A stretch of 64,000 nt of DNA from Peromyscus leucopus (Eukaryota > Chordata > Mammalia > Rodentia > Cricetidae). Below the pieces are notes generated by a model. It searched no databases, had not been told where the DNA came from, and saw only the letters and a list, made by a program, of their open reading frames with translations. Each line of letters starts with the position of its first letter. Positions within the stretch are counted from its first letter, which is position 1. The stretch lies in contig NC_051071.1 in assembly GCF_004664715.2 (NCBI RefSeq), positions 33,816,030 through 33,880,029 on the forward strand. Reading direction: 5' to 3'. The position numbers and the translations under genes were made by a program. Below, piece by piece: positions 11,051 through 22,345 of this stretch.

Positions 11051-12875
11051 CAGCAGCCTTTCCTTTTACAGTGGGTTTTGGCAATCCACACTTAAGTCTT
11101 CATGCTTACACGGCAAGTATTTCACTGACCCATATATCCACCGACGCACATTCTCAAATCCTTATCCCAAATTTAGAAAGTAAAATGGTGGTTTACGTAG
11201 GCGATGGGAAAATGCTAGAAAAAGTCTGATTACAGAAAGCCATCCCGGGTGCCCCTCCCCACTGCACATAAAACAGTCACACCACATCTCGCAGGAACCA
11301 AGTCCTCAACTTAAATCACAGTCACCTGTATCTCCTTTCAGGCTACACGTGGTGTGCTGTGCAATCTGCCTCGTACACAGAGGCATTAGCCTCTGGAATC
11401 AAGTGTGTCTGTTAATAAACCAACACCCCACTCACACTGCCAGCCCCTGGGCTGCATCCTTGCTGCCGAACTGCGATGCAGGCATGTTGCATTTGTCAGC
11501 TGGTTCAACTGCTGAGGTTCCATATCATCTGGAAATGTGAAAGATCCCAAATTATCTTATCCCGAGGTGACAAACCGAGCTTGCTGCCCACAAGCCCAGA
11601 CAGCTTACATGCAAATAAACACATTGCAACTGTAGCAGGGGCATCAATCTCATAACTCTTGAGGAAAAACAAGTTTATTTCTTATCTGTAAGATTAATGA
11701 ACTGGGCTATAACCTCACCTCTAATTGTGGCTGAAACAGAAATGGGGTGCTGTTTTCAATCTAGTCTGCTGCAACATAATAATGTCATGTCACAAAAGTT
11801 CAAAAGAAAGGGCCTGTCCTTATCTGAAGAACTATTTAAAATATCCACTGACTAGCCATTAATGGAAACTCACAAACGTTTCCCCAGATATACTGATGTT
11901 TTAAAAAATATATAAATAGCTGGTGAAATTAGCTTTCGGATAAAAAGGACTTTGCTGTCCTACTGTATGTACAAGTATAAAAATAATTTTATGGCGCATT
12001 ACTGGAATATTTAAAAAGGTTTTGTAGCTCTCTGATGTTTCAGTGGACTTACTTATATTCTCTGTAGTTTGTTTCCTTCACCTCATTTTGAACTAATACT
12101 GATACTAGATATAGGGTGGTTGTACCTCCAAGTTTGAACATAAACTTGAAAAGCTTGAGGAAAGAAGAAAGGATGGCAGACAGGGAAGTTATAGGAAGAA
12201 CTTGGCTTCCTTCCTGTGGGATAACCCTCTAGAGAAAGCCGAAGGCTTTCAGACTTTTATTCACAAAGACACATAGGACCTTTTCTCTCAAAATTCCCTG
12301 AAAAAAATACTAATGAAATTTCACATGACCAACAGTGACCATACCCACTGAGCTTCTTTTTCCAACACAGAATATAAAATGTGGGGGCTTTCCTTGGAAT
12401 CCCTTTTCCCATCAGCAAGGCTGTAAGTGCAGTAACATATTCATTCTGACAATTCACTCTAGTGGGACAGCAAGGCAAGAGCCACATCTCCCAGCAAATC
12501 CACACAAAGGAGGTGGCACAAACATCGGGCTTTGTCTCCAGGGAACAGAATCCAGAAGCAACTTCAAACTGTTAGGTTCATGTGTAAATAGATTGAGAAG
12601 AAAAGGTGCAACGGTGTGGCTCTGAAGTTTATGTGGTGAATTGTGCTCCACTGACAACTCTGGAAATTCTAGACCAGTTCTAGCCAGGTCAACGAGTCTT
12701 TTGGCCTTTACATGTCTGTGATTATTTCTTTTTTATTAAGCTATTTTTCTATGCCTTAATTATCCAAGCCATGCACAGTCAACACAACAGAGCTCAATTT
12801 TCATCTATAGGAAGTTTTCTTCTTTTCTAGGTTCACAAATGTCTCTTCTTTAAACCCTGCTATAATGCAGGCTAT
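11051..12875. other. Unassigned stretch, AT-rich
   Basis: No interspersed repeat recognised over 1.8 kb. The 11560-12060 part is AT-rich and holds an octamer-like ATGCAAAT (about 11610) and several TAAT cores. It could be a conserved non-coding element, but that cannot be judged without alignment. Frames of 60-96 codons lack coding signals. Confidence 0.4.
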
Positions 12876-12879
12876 TCCA

Positions 12880-13053
12880 GGGGCATGGGTCAGGGTGAAG
12901 GCACTTGCCACCAAGACTGATAAACAGGGTTCGATCTTCTGGACCCACCCAGTAGAGGAAGAAAACTGCTCCAGCCCAAATTGTCTTCTGACCTACACAT
13001 GTACTCCATGGCACATACATGTTTCCTCACAACACACAAAAAATAAATAAAGA
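12880..13053 (+). repeat. B3-type SINE
   Basis: 'gaaggcacttgccaccaaga', 'gttcgatcttctggaccca' and 'attgtcttctgacctac', with an AAATAAATAAA tail, identify a diverged B3 element. Its 5' end is worn. Confidence 0.75.
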
Positions 13054-13344
13054 AGTATAACAACAAAAATTGTTTTTAAAAGTTCAGGCTGACCTTATCT
13101 TTGGCATTTATGAGATGTCTTGTATCAAAGAGTCAGTTATATTTTTTTTGAGTCAGTTATATTTTTACAACTCTTTTTTATGTCTCTTGCTCTTCACAAA
13201 TAAATTGGAACTGACTTCAAAGGCAGGAGATAATTAATGTAATTCTTCTTTGTTTGGCCCTACAGTCTTCACTCAGAGACCAACAGAATGGAAGCTCAGG
13301 TGGGTGAGGTCTCCTGGGCTTAGACCTTCAACTCTATCTAAACC

Positions 13345-13470
13345 AGCTTCTTGGACAGGGTGTTTGTTCAGTGCCTCTGTTGCCTCATTTATGACTTAAC
13401 ATCCATGCTTATTTCATGAAGATACAACAAATTAAATAACAATTGCAAAGCACTTTCCAGAATATAAATT
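13345..13470 (+). repeat. Probable MIR fragment
   Basis: 'cagtgcctctgttgcctcat', 'gaagatacaacaaattaaat' and 'gcaaagcactttccag' follow the 3' half of MIR. A weak match. Confidence 0.4.
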
Positions 13471-13750
13471 TCAGTATGAATCAGGATATACTATGTTAAC
13501 AACCACAAAAAAGTCTCAGTGTCTCAAAGGCTGGAAATAACTGAGGTTGATGTCTTCTTAATGTCACAGACTGAATGGGTCAATAAGGGGTTTCTGCTCA
13601 ACAAGTTCTTCACAGACCCAGCCTACCCACAACCACCATCTTGAATGTCAATGGTTACCATATCAAAATAGAAGAGATCCATAAATGCCTTGCACAAGCA
13701 ACTAAATAATCCACAAGTGGCATGTCTCACTTCAATTCTGTTAAGCCCAC

Positions 13751-14213
13751 TGTTGTAGTTTAGATATGAAGTATCTCCCCAAAAGATTCATGTGGAAACT
13801 TGGTCCCTAATGCAATGTTCAGAAGGAGTACTTGGAAAGTAATTGGATCTTGAGGCCACTAACCTAATCAATTGATCCATCCACTGAAAGACTCCTAATT
13901 GAATAGACTATTGTGAGTGGGTAGCAATTATAGAAGATGGTGCCTAATTGGAGGAAGTGGATCACTGGGGACATGACTTTGAAAGCTGTCTTACTCCGAG
14001 CCTCTTCCTCTGTTTGTCTCTGTTGCTCTTTTCTTCCTGCCTGACATGAGATGACAAGCTCTACTTTAGCACATTCTCCCCACCATGATGTTCCAAAGGA
14101 CCCATGCACGCACAAGCCTGTCAACCATGAACTGTACTCTATTAAGCAAAAATGAATTGTCTATCCTTTAAGTGGTTTTCCTCTGGAATTTTATCCCAAA
14201 AATACTGACTACT
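13751..14213 (+). repeat. MaLR LTR, MT type
   Basis: Starts TGTTGTAGTTTAGATATG and continues with 'ggaggaagtggatcactggg', 'cccaccatgatgttcc', 'tgtcaaccatgaactg' and an end near 'actgactac'. This is the module order of MT-class MaLR LTRs. At about 463 bp it is close to full length. No clean target duplication remains. Confidence 0.8.
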
Positions 14214-14915
14214 ATGGAAAAGGTGCCAGGAGTGGGGTCATGTCTATCCATTCTTGACTATGTTCTTTAGACTTTCAAAGTGCTTTGGGAGAAGAATGAA
14301 AAGATTTGGAGAAGCCAGCTAGGAGAAAAAAAAACTTAGAAGATTGTAAGCTTAATGATAATTTCTAGTGTTTGCTCAAAATGCCAGAATACTAATAGTA
14401 ATGTGGAAGCAGAGACTGTGTTCCCGAAGTTTCAGATGGGGACAAGGACTATAGTGAAAGTTAGATTGGAGGTCATTTATATTGTGTTATAGCAAATAAC
14501 TTGTCTAGATTTCATCTACCTATCAAGAGTTAGTGGAGGCTAAAATGAAAGGTAATTATTATTCTACAAAACAACCAAGAGTACATGCCATGGCATGGTT
14601 ATTGCTGATGTCCTTTATCCATATTTAGAGGAAACATAAGTCAATTAAAGTAGAGAGCAAAGATTTGGAAAACATGCTGCTTGGCCTGAACAGAAGGCAA
14701 TTAGAGTTGAGATCAAGGGTGGTAGGACGGATGGCTGAGATTAAATCTATTGAAAAGAAACCATGTGTTTTATATTAGAACAATAGACAAGCTGACTTAA
14801 AAGAAACTTAGAAATTAGTTTGACCACACCCATCAAAGGCAGAAGCGTGCAAAAGTGAAAACTCACTTATGGATGTTACTTTGGGAAGAGAAGTCTAAGG
14901 TTTCCTGTTTCCTCA
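14214..14915. other. Unassigned stretch
   Basis: AT-rich sequence between two MaLR LTRs. It may be unrecognised MaLR-flanking or unique DNA. No gene features. Confidence 0.4.
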
Positions 14916-15294
14916 TGTAATGGTTTGAATGAGAATGGCTCCCATAGGCTCATATGTTTGAATGCTTGGTCCCTAGCTGATAGAACTGCTTGGGAAGGAT
15001 TAGAAGGTGTGGCCTTGTTGGAAAAGGTGTGTCACTGGGGATGGACTTTGAAGTTTGCTCAAAAGCCCCACACCAGCCCCTGCATTATACAGATGTAACT
15101 CTATCTCCTACGTGTGATTTAAGTGTAAACTCTCAACTCTCCAGTACCATCTCTGTCCTGCCATGCTTCCCATCATGATGGTCATGGACTCTAACCCTCT
15201 GAAACTGTAAGCAAGCCTCCAGATTAAATGTTTTCTTTTGTTAATTGCCTTGGTCATGGTGTCTCTTCACAGCAATAGAAAAGTAACTATGATA
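14916..15294 (+). repeat. ORR1-type MaLR solo LTR
   Basis: Starts TGTAATGGTTTGAATGAG, then 'ggtgtggccttgttgg', 'gtgtgtcactgggg', 'catgcttcccatcatgatgg' and 'ttgccttggtcatggtgtct', and ends 'taactatgata'. These are hallmarks of ORR1 LTRs. About 379 bp, essentially full length. Confidence 0.88.
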
Positions 15295-16060
15295 TCCCAT
15301 ATTCACTCAATTAAGAACTTGACACCACTGTAGCCATAGTCCAAGTGAACCTGTCTCCTGTTTGTGCTAGCAGCAATCCATTGCATCAACCACAGGATGC
15401 TGGTTTTGCAATCGTGTAAAATGAAAGAGAGATTGAATCATGGAATCCTTCACTCATATTTCCAAAGGAAAACAAGGAAGACCAGGCAATTTATCAGCAT
15501 CAACTGAAGTCCTTTCAGGATGCTTTGATATGGCAATGTGTGAAATTATAAACATGAAGCTCAAAGCCACAGTGGAGTGCTTAGGAAGTTAGAGGAGCCA
15601 GACCATCTGCCAAGGAAAGCTTCAAGCAATGAGCAGAACCAGCCCTGGAGAGATGCCTGGCAAGGCCACAGAGACAGAACTACCCAAGACCTTTACATCT
15701 CACATTACACCACTATATACCTCAGAGGCCAGACATGAAGCTAGAGGAATTAATGTTTGCCCTGAGGGTTTTTTTTTATTTGACGTTGAAATAATTCATC
15801 TATTATCTTTTCCCTCCTTTTGGGAATGGGAATGTTTACTTTGTGACATTACATGTTGAGAGTATGTTTAAAAAAATAGTATTTTTGGTAAAAATGTATA
15901 CCAAGTCTCATAGCCAAGCGTTTGACTTGAGTCTCAGAGAAGATTCTGAGCTTACATTTTTGATAAATATGATAACTTTCAAGTCCTTGAAAACTGTTAA
16001 ATATAGACAATATATTTTGCATTATAAGACAGACACAGACCTTTGGGATCAGAGCAGAAT
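15295..16060. other. Unassigned stretch
   Basis: No repeat or gene recognised. Two overlapping antiparallel frames (85 and 92 codons at about 15843-16127) run into MaLR sequence and are not credible genes. Confidence 0.45.
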
Positions 16061-16065
16061 GTTTA

Positions 16066-16310
16066 GATGGTTTAGATGTAAAGGGTCCCTGAACAAATAG
16101 GCTCATGTGTTGAAGACTTGGTCCCAACTGTAATTTTCAGAGAGAAGGCTTTGAGGATATGATTGACTCATGATGGATCTGATCTAATCAATAAATCAAG
16201 CCACTGACTGATTCATAATTGAATGAGGTATTGGAAAGTGGTGGGGAATGTGGCCTGATTAGAGGAAGTGGGTTCTGAGGGTGAGTTTTCAAAGATCATT
16301 TTGAGAGGTA
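16066..16310 (+). repeat. MaLR LTR fragment, MT type
   Basis: 'gctcatgtgttgaagacttg', 'taatcaataaatcaagccac', 'gaggaagtgggttctgaggg': the 5' half of an MT-like LTR related to the copy at 13751. The 3' half is lost. Confidence 0.75.
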
Positions 16311-16795
16311 CATAGAAGCCATAAGGCTAACTTCTTTAGGATAAATTTCAAATAACTGTTAAATATTAGATACATTAAAGGCAGAAGTTATTTTTAACAA
16401 TTTCTACTTTTTATAGTAGAAATTCTAAAGAATAAAGCATCTCTTGCCTTTATAAATAGTTGTCTTAGACCTTAAATTCCAGCCCTTTTTGATTAAAAAG
16501 TCTCTTATATACTCTTTAAAACTGTACCTGCCACAGTGCTTAATAAATGGTTATCAAATGGAATTCTTATCACTTTGGGTGCTTAATAATAATACATTTG
16601 TGTATTTAGAATCTTGGCTTTGTGAGTTTTCATATCTGTAGATGTTTGTATCTGTGGGGGTTCTTGAATGAATCCCCTGAGTATATTGAGGAGAGACAAT
16701 GGTTAAATCTAGCTTGTCCTCAACTATTTTAGTATTCAGATACAAGTTCTAGAATGTTGTCATAAATGACAAGACATATTTCTTCTCTAAGGCTT
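16311..16795. other. Unassigned AT-rich stretch
   Basis: No recognisable element. It contains imperfect hairpin-prone AT tracts near 16395-16430 ('ctactttttatagtagaa'). Confidence 0.4.
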
Positions 16796-17010
16796 AGTAT
16801 TCCCTTTTGTATTTATTCATTCATCCATCAGCAGGCACTCATGCTGTTTCCACATCTTGGCTATCATGACTAATGTTGTAATCAATATAGGAATTCATAT
16901 GTCTCTTTAATGTACTTTATTTCTTTTGGATATATACTTAGTAATGGGATCCCAAATGAGGGATTAATTTATCTCTGAATCTGCCAGTATTCCAAGATCT
17001 CACCAAATCT
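16796..17010 (-). repeat. L1 LINE fragment
   Basis: 'ccacatcttggctatcatga', 'tttcttttggatatatactt' and 'agtaatgggatcc' are the antisense of the region near the L1 ORF2 3' end. Short and diverged. Confidence 0.75.
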
Positions 17011-17820
17011 TACTAGGAGATTTTTAATAAGATGTCAAACAATCATTTACTCAGTTATTCACATATTGCAACATTTTATGCATGATAAAAATAAGAACAA
17101 AGCAAGGGACAAGGACAGGTTCAACCTCCTAGAGCTCAGTGTCCAGCAGGAAAGAACAACCTTCCAACAGAGTGCATGGAGACACAGTAGAGAGTATATC
17201 AGAGCACTTAGAGAGATTCACAGACTAGTCTTTATTGTAATAAGATCCCCCATGAAAGTGGTATTTAGCTGAAGGAAACCAAGTGGTGGATGAGGAGGTA
17301 AAATTGTGTTCTAAGATGAGCTGATGATATCACTTCTAGAGTAAGAGAGAGCCTAGTTAGAGATATTGTATTACATCTGCACCAATGAACCACTGAATTC
17401 ATACGAAAGAATGGAGACAACATTGGGGGGTAGGTCCCAAGACACATGAACAAGTTCAAGCATTCTGAGAGAGAGATAGGAAAAAGAGGAGAGAGGGAGT
17501 ATCAGTATTCTAAACCTCATTCTAATGGCAAGAAGAGCCCAGACGGATTGAACCATTTCCCCATGCTTCAACTTACCACTAAGGCTTAACACAACAGAAA
17601 ATGATTCTTACTCTTGTAGCAGTTGGAAGCTGAAAACCAGGATATCCATGAGGATGGGCCCTACTGACATCTTCAAGGAAGATGCTGCTCAGCCCCTTCC
17701 AAGTTGCTAGAATTGGCTACTGAACTTTGCTTATAGACATATTACTTCATCCTCTGCCACTGTCACCATATAACCTCTTCCGTGTGCCTTCCCTATCTAT
17801 GTATCAGGTTCTTTCCCTTC
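17011..17820. other. Unassigned stretch
   Basis: No recognised repeat or gene. The frames of 64-73 codons here are unsupported. Confidence 0.45.
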
Positions 17821-17828
17821 CCCTCACC

Positions 17829-17908
17829 CCTCCCTTCTTTTCTCCCTCCCTCCCTCCCTCCCTCTTCCTATCTCTCTCCTCACTCCTCCACCCATCCTCC
17901 CTTCTCTC
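17829..17908 (+). repeat. Pyrimidine-rich (CCCT)n low-complexity tract
   Basis: TCCC/CTCC units. It directly borders the LTR at 17909 and makes the target duplication hard to define. Confidence 0.85.
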
Positions 17909-18294
17909 TGTAGCTAGAGTTTCCCTGCCTTGCCCACAGTCAGGACAAATCTTTGTCACCTGCCAGTCCCACAGCCGCTCAGACCCAACCAAGTAAACAC
18001 AGAGACTTATATTGCTTACAAACTGTATGGCCGTGGCAGGCTTCTTGCTAACTGTTCTTACAGCTTAAATTAATCCATTTCCATAAATCTATACCTTGCC
18101 ACGTGGCTCGTGGCTTACCGGCATCTTCACGTGCTGCTTGTCATGGTGGCGGCTGGCAGTGTCTCTCTGCCTTCCTGTTCCCTCAATTCTCCTCTCTGTT
18201 AGTCCTGCCTATAGTTCCTGCCTGGCCACTGGCCAATCAGTGTTTTATTTATTGACCAATCAGAGCAATTTAACATATAGACCATCCCACAGCA
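17909..18294 (-). mobile_element. MysTR-like solo LTR
   Basis: A TG...CA-bounded 386-bp block (TGTAGCTAGAG to ...CCCACAGCA on the plus strand). It shares long stretches with the mys LTRs at 27055 and 29538, for example 'gtatggccgtggcaggcttc' and 'taccttgccacgtggct'. Orientation is minus by homology to the mys LTRs, whose orientation is fixed by their primer site and polypurine tract. In that sense it carries CCAAT-type motifs (ATTGG twice) near its 5' end and a splice-donor-like CCGGTAAGCC. A 6-bp target duplication is plausible (tctctc/cctctc) but falls in low-complexity DNA. No internal region, so a recombined solo LTR of a class II-type ERV family. Confidence 0.85.
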
Positions 18295-18654
18295 CCTCTC
18301 TCTACCAGTCAAACTGGATTTAGGACCCTGATCCAATGATTCATTTTAACTTGATCACCTATGAAAAAAAGCCTTGTTTCCAAATAAAGTCAAATCATAT
18401 GCTGTAGCTGGTTGACAAATTTTGGAGGAATACAGCTCAACCTAGTACAGCAGAGCCATAGTATAATTTAACTTTCCTTTTAGAAAAATTACTCTGAGAA
18501 GAAAAGGGGGGAAATTAAAGAAGGAGCAAGACTGGAAGGGTGATGATTTACTTCATATACATCTTTGTTGGTTTGGAAATGTGAAGATTATTTTGAGATC
18601 TTTGGCATACGTCTCTGAGCCAATAGCTGTTTCCAAGAGTAGCTATTCAGCCCT

Positions 18655-18745
18655 TATTCTGGGGTGTGAAGATCAGAGAGCTGAGTTCACCTGCTCATGA
18701 TCACAGAGCAGATCTGGAAGGCTGTCAGAGCACCTTTGCTTTCTG
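18655..18745 (-). repeat. MIR fragment
   Basis: 'ggtgtgaagatcagagagct', 'cacctgctcatgatcacaga' and 'gcagatctggaaggctgtca' are the antisense of the MIR core. Confidence 0.5.
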
Positions 18746-19452
18746 CCCCTCTGGGATGACACCTGAGGACACCTCAAAGTAATAAGGATCCTTCCTTGTG
18801 GATTTCCAAGATGTCAGAAAGACTGTGCAGTGGCACCAGCCTGGCTGGAAGCACACTTTATATTCCTTATGCAAAGCCAGGGCAAAAGGTGACTAGTTAA
18901 CACATCATAAAGCAAGGCTGGGCTGTACTGCGCCAGAGATGGAGGGTTCCCACATGCTGTACTATGTCCATTTATTCAACAGCAGGTCAGAAATGTTCTT
19001 TTTGAAAAACTAGTAAAACCCATGCTCACATATACACGCCCGTACTACAGACACCTACTCATGTTTAGAGAATGGGAAGAGTTGAGGCTCTTAGCTGAAA
19101 CATTCAGTCCCAGAAATGAATTCTGAGACAAAGAGGGATCAACTGAGGGAAATTGTGCAGGCAGGTTGCTGGTGTTGATAGAAGCAGAGACAACTGCATT
19201 CCCCTGACCCCTCATTCCTTCTCTGCCTCCGTCACCCACAACTGTAAGGCTGTTCTGAATTTTTAAGAAAAGACAATAGAGACCAGGGTCATTCTCGCTG
19301 AGGCTTGGTATTTTTTAGGGAGAAACATGAATCTTAGGGGACAGGCTACAGATTTCACCATGCATGGCCATGTGGCCCCTTCAAAAATCCCATCAGTTTT
19401 CACTTTTATGTTCCATGTCTTTTTTTCTGCAATGTTAAAATAGAATTGGAAA
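18746..19452. other. Unassigned stretch
   Basis: No repeat or gene recognised. Confidence 0.45.
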
Positions 19453-19598
19453 AGGGATGAAGGGAGGGAAGGAAGGAGGGAGGGAGAGAGGGAGGGAGGG
19501 AAGGAGGGAGGGAGAGAGGGAGGGAGGGAGGGAGGGAGGGGAGGAGGGAGGGAGGGAGGGAGGAGGGGAGGGAGGGAGGAAAAGAAGGAGGGAGAATG
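19453..19598 (+). repeat. (GGGA)n purine tract
   Basis: About 145 nt of GGGA/GGAA/GAGA units, nearly all purine. It explains the proline/serine-rich minus-strand frames of 70-116 codons, which are artefacts. Such tracts can form triplex or G-quadruplex structures. Confidence 0.95.
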
Positions 19599-19599
19599 A

Positions 19600-20640
19600 A
19601 ATAAACTTGACATGATGAGCTAGAAAATTCAAAAACAGAAAAGACAATGGTTCAATTGATTATTTGGATATTTATTACTGGTAAGAAAAAAATGAAAAAG
19701 GGGGGAAACAACTTTAAATCAGTTTATAAATCATAAACTTGTTCCCGAAAAATAAAAACGTGTTTGAAAGCAGTTAATAAGCATTTTTTTTTCTTTAGGA
19801 AGTGGGTGATTTTTGTGCATGGGGAAAACGGCTCAAGGCTTTGCCTCATCTCCTAGAAGCATCCCATATTCTTAGATGTGACGTTGCCTTGGTAACCACA
19901 ACTTGGTGACCTCGTTATTTCAACCTAATCCTGCTTTGAAATTATAGTTGCTCCACCCTTTTGCCTGGCTAGCCTGATAACATAATCATTGTAAATGAGG
20001 ATGGAAAAAAACCAGCATGTTATGGTCCCTCCGGTGACACCAGACAGGTCTCACCTTATCGTGGAAACAGACGAACAATTAAACGGTATGAATCGAAAGC
20101 CCTAAAAGTAGATTTTCTTATTTTTTATGGTTTATTATGCTTACTTTCAAAATGTACTGGCTGATTCGCTATAGCAGGGTATCTTGATACTACTAAGTAA
20201 AATGAAAATTTCCCATTTTTGTTTTAAAAAACTGTCACAGGTGAGGTACTCAATTAAGCATTTGTTTTTCCCACTAGCCAACTACAAGCCAGAATCAGAA
20301 CGTAAATTTTGAATGAAGAGGCTGGCAGTACTTGGGGCTGTTTGCCCGGCTTACTCTCCTTTTACAAAAGCCTCACCAGTCACTGTCATCTTGAGTTCAC
20401 GTTCCTTTCATAACAAAGGGCCTGAGAGACGACATTTAAATTCAGAAAGCATCAGGTATAGATGCAGTTTAAGGAAATGCAGTTGACTCACTTGTTTCCA
20501 TATAGGTGCTTTGAGATCACTGTTTAGAAAGGAGGGGAAATTCTGTTCTCTTTCTCATTTATCGCCGCCCCCAAGTCCAAAGATCTTAGCTCTCAGTAAC
20601 ATTTCCATACTATAATAAATTCAAATGCTGACAGTCTGAA
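19600..20640. other. Unassigned non-repetitive block with X-box-like site
   Basis: No interspersed repeat was recognised over about 1 kb. At 19883-19896 lies gttgccttggtaac, a near-palindromic match to the RFX X-box consensus. No exon signals. A conserved enhancer is possible but unproven. Confidence 0.4.
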
Positions 20641-20864
20641 TAGCTATGAGATATGGCCATGTCCCTTATGCTTGGGGTGCCCCTCACCTTTCCCTACAGG
20701 ACCCAGTCCCTAGTTCTGCTCACTACAACTCTGTCACCTATTGTCTCCCCCAAAGATGTTCAATCGTGGCACTTGGGAAGGGCAGACTTGTGTATTGCAT
20801 ACACTCCATTCTCCTTTGCTGATTGTTCTTGCCCTTCTGTCTGATTGCTGTGTGCTTCCATAAA

Positions 20865-20955
20865 TGTATGTGTGTGTATACATATACATGTATGCATACA
20901 TGTGTGTGCATATAGATACACATATATACATATGTATGTGTGTGTGTCTGTGTGT

Positions 20956-20987
<32 letters not shown>

Positions 20988-20990
20988 ATT
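20865..20990 (+). repeat. Compound (TG)n/(TA)n microsatellite
   Basis: TGTG, TACATA and TATG units end in a pure (TG)n run immediately before the poly-T side of the B1 at 20991. It accounts for the Tyr/Val- and His/Thr-rich frames on both strands. Confidence 0.95.
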
Positions 20991-21132
20991 GGTTTTTTGA
21001 GACAGGATCTCACTTTGTAGCCTTCACTGACCTGCAACTTAGTATACAGACCAGGCAGGCCTCAAACTCAGAACTCTTCCTGCCTTTGCCTCCTGAGTAC
21101 TGGAATTTAGGGATGCACCAACACACTTGGCC
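20991..21132 (-). repeat. B1 SINE
   Basis: 'ttttttgagacaggatctca', 'gaccaggcaggcctcaaac' and 'gtactggaatttagggatgc' form a near full-length B1 in antisense. It lacks the cricetid 'ttccaggaaagg' variant, so it is an older copy. Confidence 0.85.
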
Positions 21133-21575
21133 CCAAAATAATATAATGTTGGCCTCAGCACTGAGTACCACTGACAGGTGATGGGTAAGTTTCCTATTAG
21201 AGTCATTTTCCAGCTAGAAACCTGGACCACACTTGAATATGACCAGGGCATCAGAGCATCCACCCTGACATACCCCCATTCCCTGCTAATAGAGCTGCTT
21301 CTGCCTCTTTCTTACATCTACCAGCACCGTAGTGGACAGCTTAAGAATGTAAGGAAGGACTGTAACTCTTCAAAAAGCCTACCAAGTCAAAACTTTAGCG
21401 CCACCGCAACATTGCCTTTTGAGGTAGAATTTGAAGAGGGATGCATTCCAGCTAAAGGCATATCCTCCTTTTTGCTGGGACGTAAGTAAAAAGGAACATT
21501 TTACAAAATGTGAGCTTAAGATACAGAATCCAAAGCCATTATAAACCCCACACATTATGGCCACAAGAAGTACAG

Positions 21576-21800
21576 GCTGGGACTGGAGAGATGGCTCAGC
21601 AGTTAAAAACACTGGTTGCTCTTCCTGGGGAACCAGGTTCAGTTCTAAGAACCCTCATAGCAGCTCAAATTTTCTGTAACTCCAGCCTCAGGTACCCAAC
21701 AACTTCTTCTGGCTTCCATAGGCATCAGGCACTCATATGGCACACAGACATGCATGCAGGCAAAACACCCATATGCATAAAAATAAATTAATAGATAACT
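21576..21800 (+). repeat. B2-family SINE
   Basis: 'gggactggagagatggctca', 'gttcagttctaagaaccct', 'tctgtaactccagcctcagg' and an 'aaaataaattaat' tail. Full length, moderately diverged. Confidence 0.9.
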
Positions 21801-21837
21801 TTTAAAGATTTTTTTAAAAAGAAGAAGTAGCACAGGT

Positions 21838-22090
21838 TGAACATTCCTAAACCCAAAAAATCTAAAATTCAGTTGTTACAACACCTGAAGGAACATTCTA
21901 CAACTGAACTCATGTGATGCCTCACAGTTAAAACACAGGTACACTAAAAGAGTAGACAAAATGTTCTTCAGGTTGTTAGAAGGTATACATGATACATAAG
22001 TGAATTTTGTGTTCAGGCTGGGGTTCGAGTCTCAAGATAGTTCATTATATATATACAAGAATCCTAAAATTCAAAAGCAAAAAAAAACAA
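21838..22090. repeat. Possible old MER-type DNA transposon remnant
   Basis: 'caggttgaacattcctaaac' and later 'cctaaaattcaaaagc' resemble the terminal sequences of an old mammalian repeat that starts 'ggttgagcatccctaatcc'. The match is weak and the middle is unrecognisable. Confidence 0.3.
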
Positions 22091-22147
22091 AACCTCAAAA
22101 TTCCTAAACATCTATGTTCCCTGAGTTTTTCAAATAAGAATGCTCTG

Positions 22148-22182
22148 ATGGTGATGGTGGTGATGGTAGATGGTGGTGATCA
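22148..22182 (+). repeat. (GATGGT)n short microsatellite
   Basis: Imperfect GATGGTGGT/GATGGT units. Confidence 0.85.
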
Positions 22183-22194
22183 TAGCAACTAACA

Positions 22195-22345
22195 TTAGTG
22201 AGTTCTCATACCACTGTTAGCCACATTTTACAGAAAAGAAACTGAAACATAGCCAGCGAAGTGACTTAGACAGAATACCAAAGTAAGAGGCAGACCAAGG
22301 CTCAAATGAACTTGTAGACTCTATTATTCTACCTGCCCTTTTCCT
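22195..22345 (-). repeat. MIR SINE
   Basis: 'ccacattttacagaaaagaa', 'gcgaagtgacttagacagaa' and 'gaggcagaccaaggctcaaa' read as MIR antisense. Confidence 0.65.

Noticed and set aside
14916..15294. First read as a hAT-type DNA transposon
   Set aside because: TG...CA-like ends, the 'ggtgtggccttgttgg' module and the poly(A)-signal region match ORR1 MaLR LTRs. There are no terminal inverted repeats or 8-bp duplication.
19263..19647. Proline/serine-rich minus-strand frames
   Set aside because: Translation of the (GGGA)n tract; low-complexity artefact.
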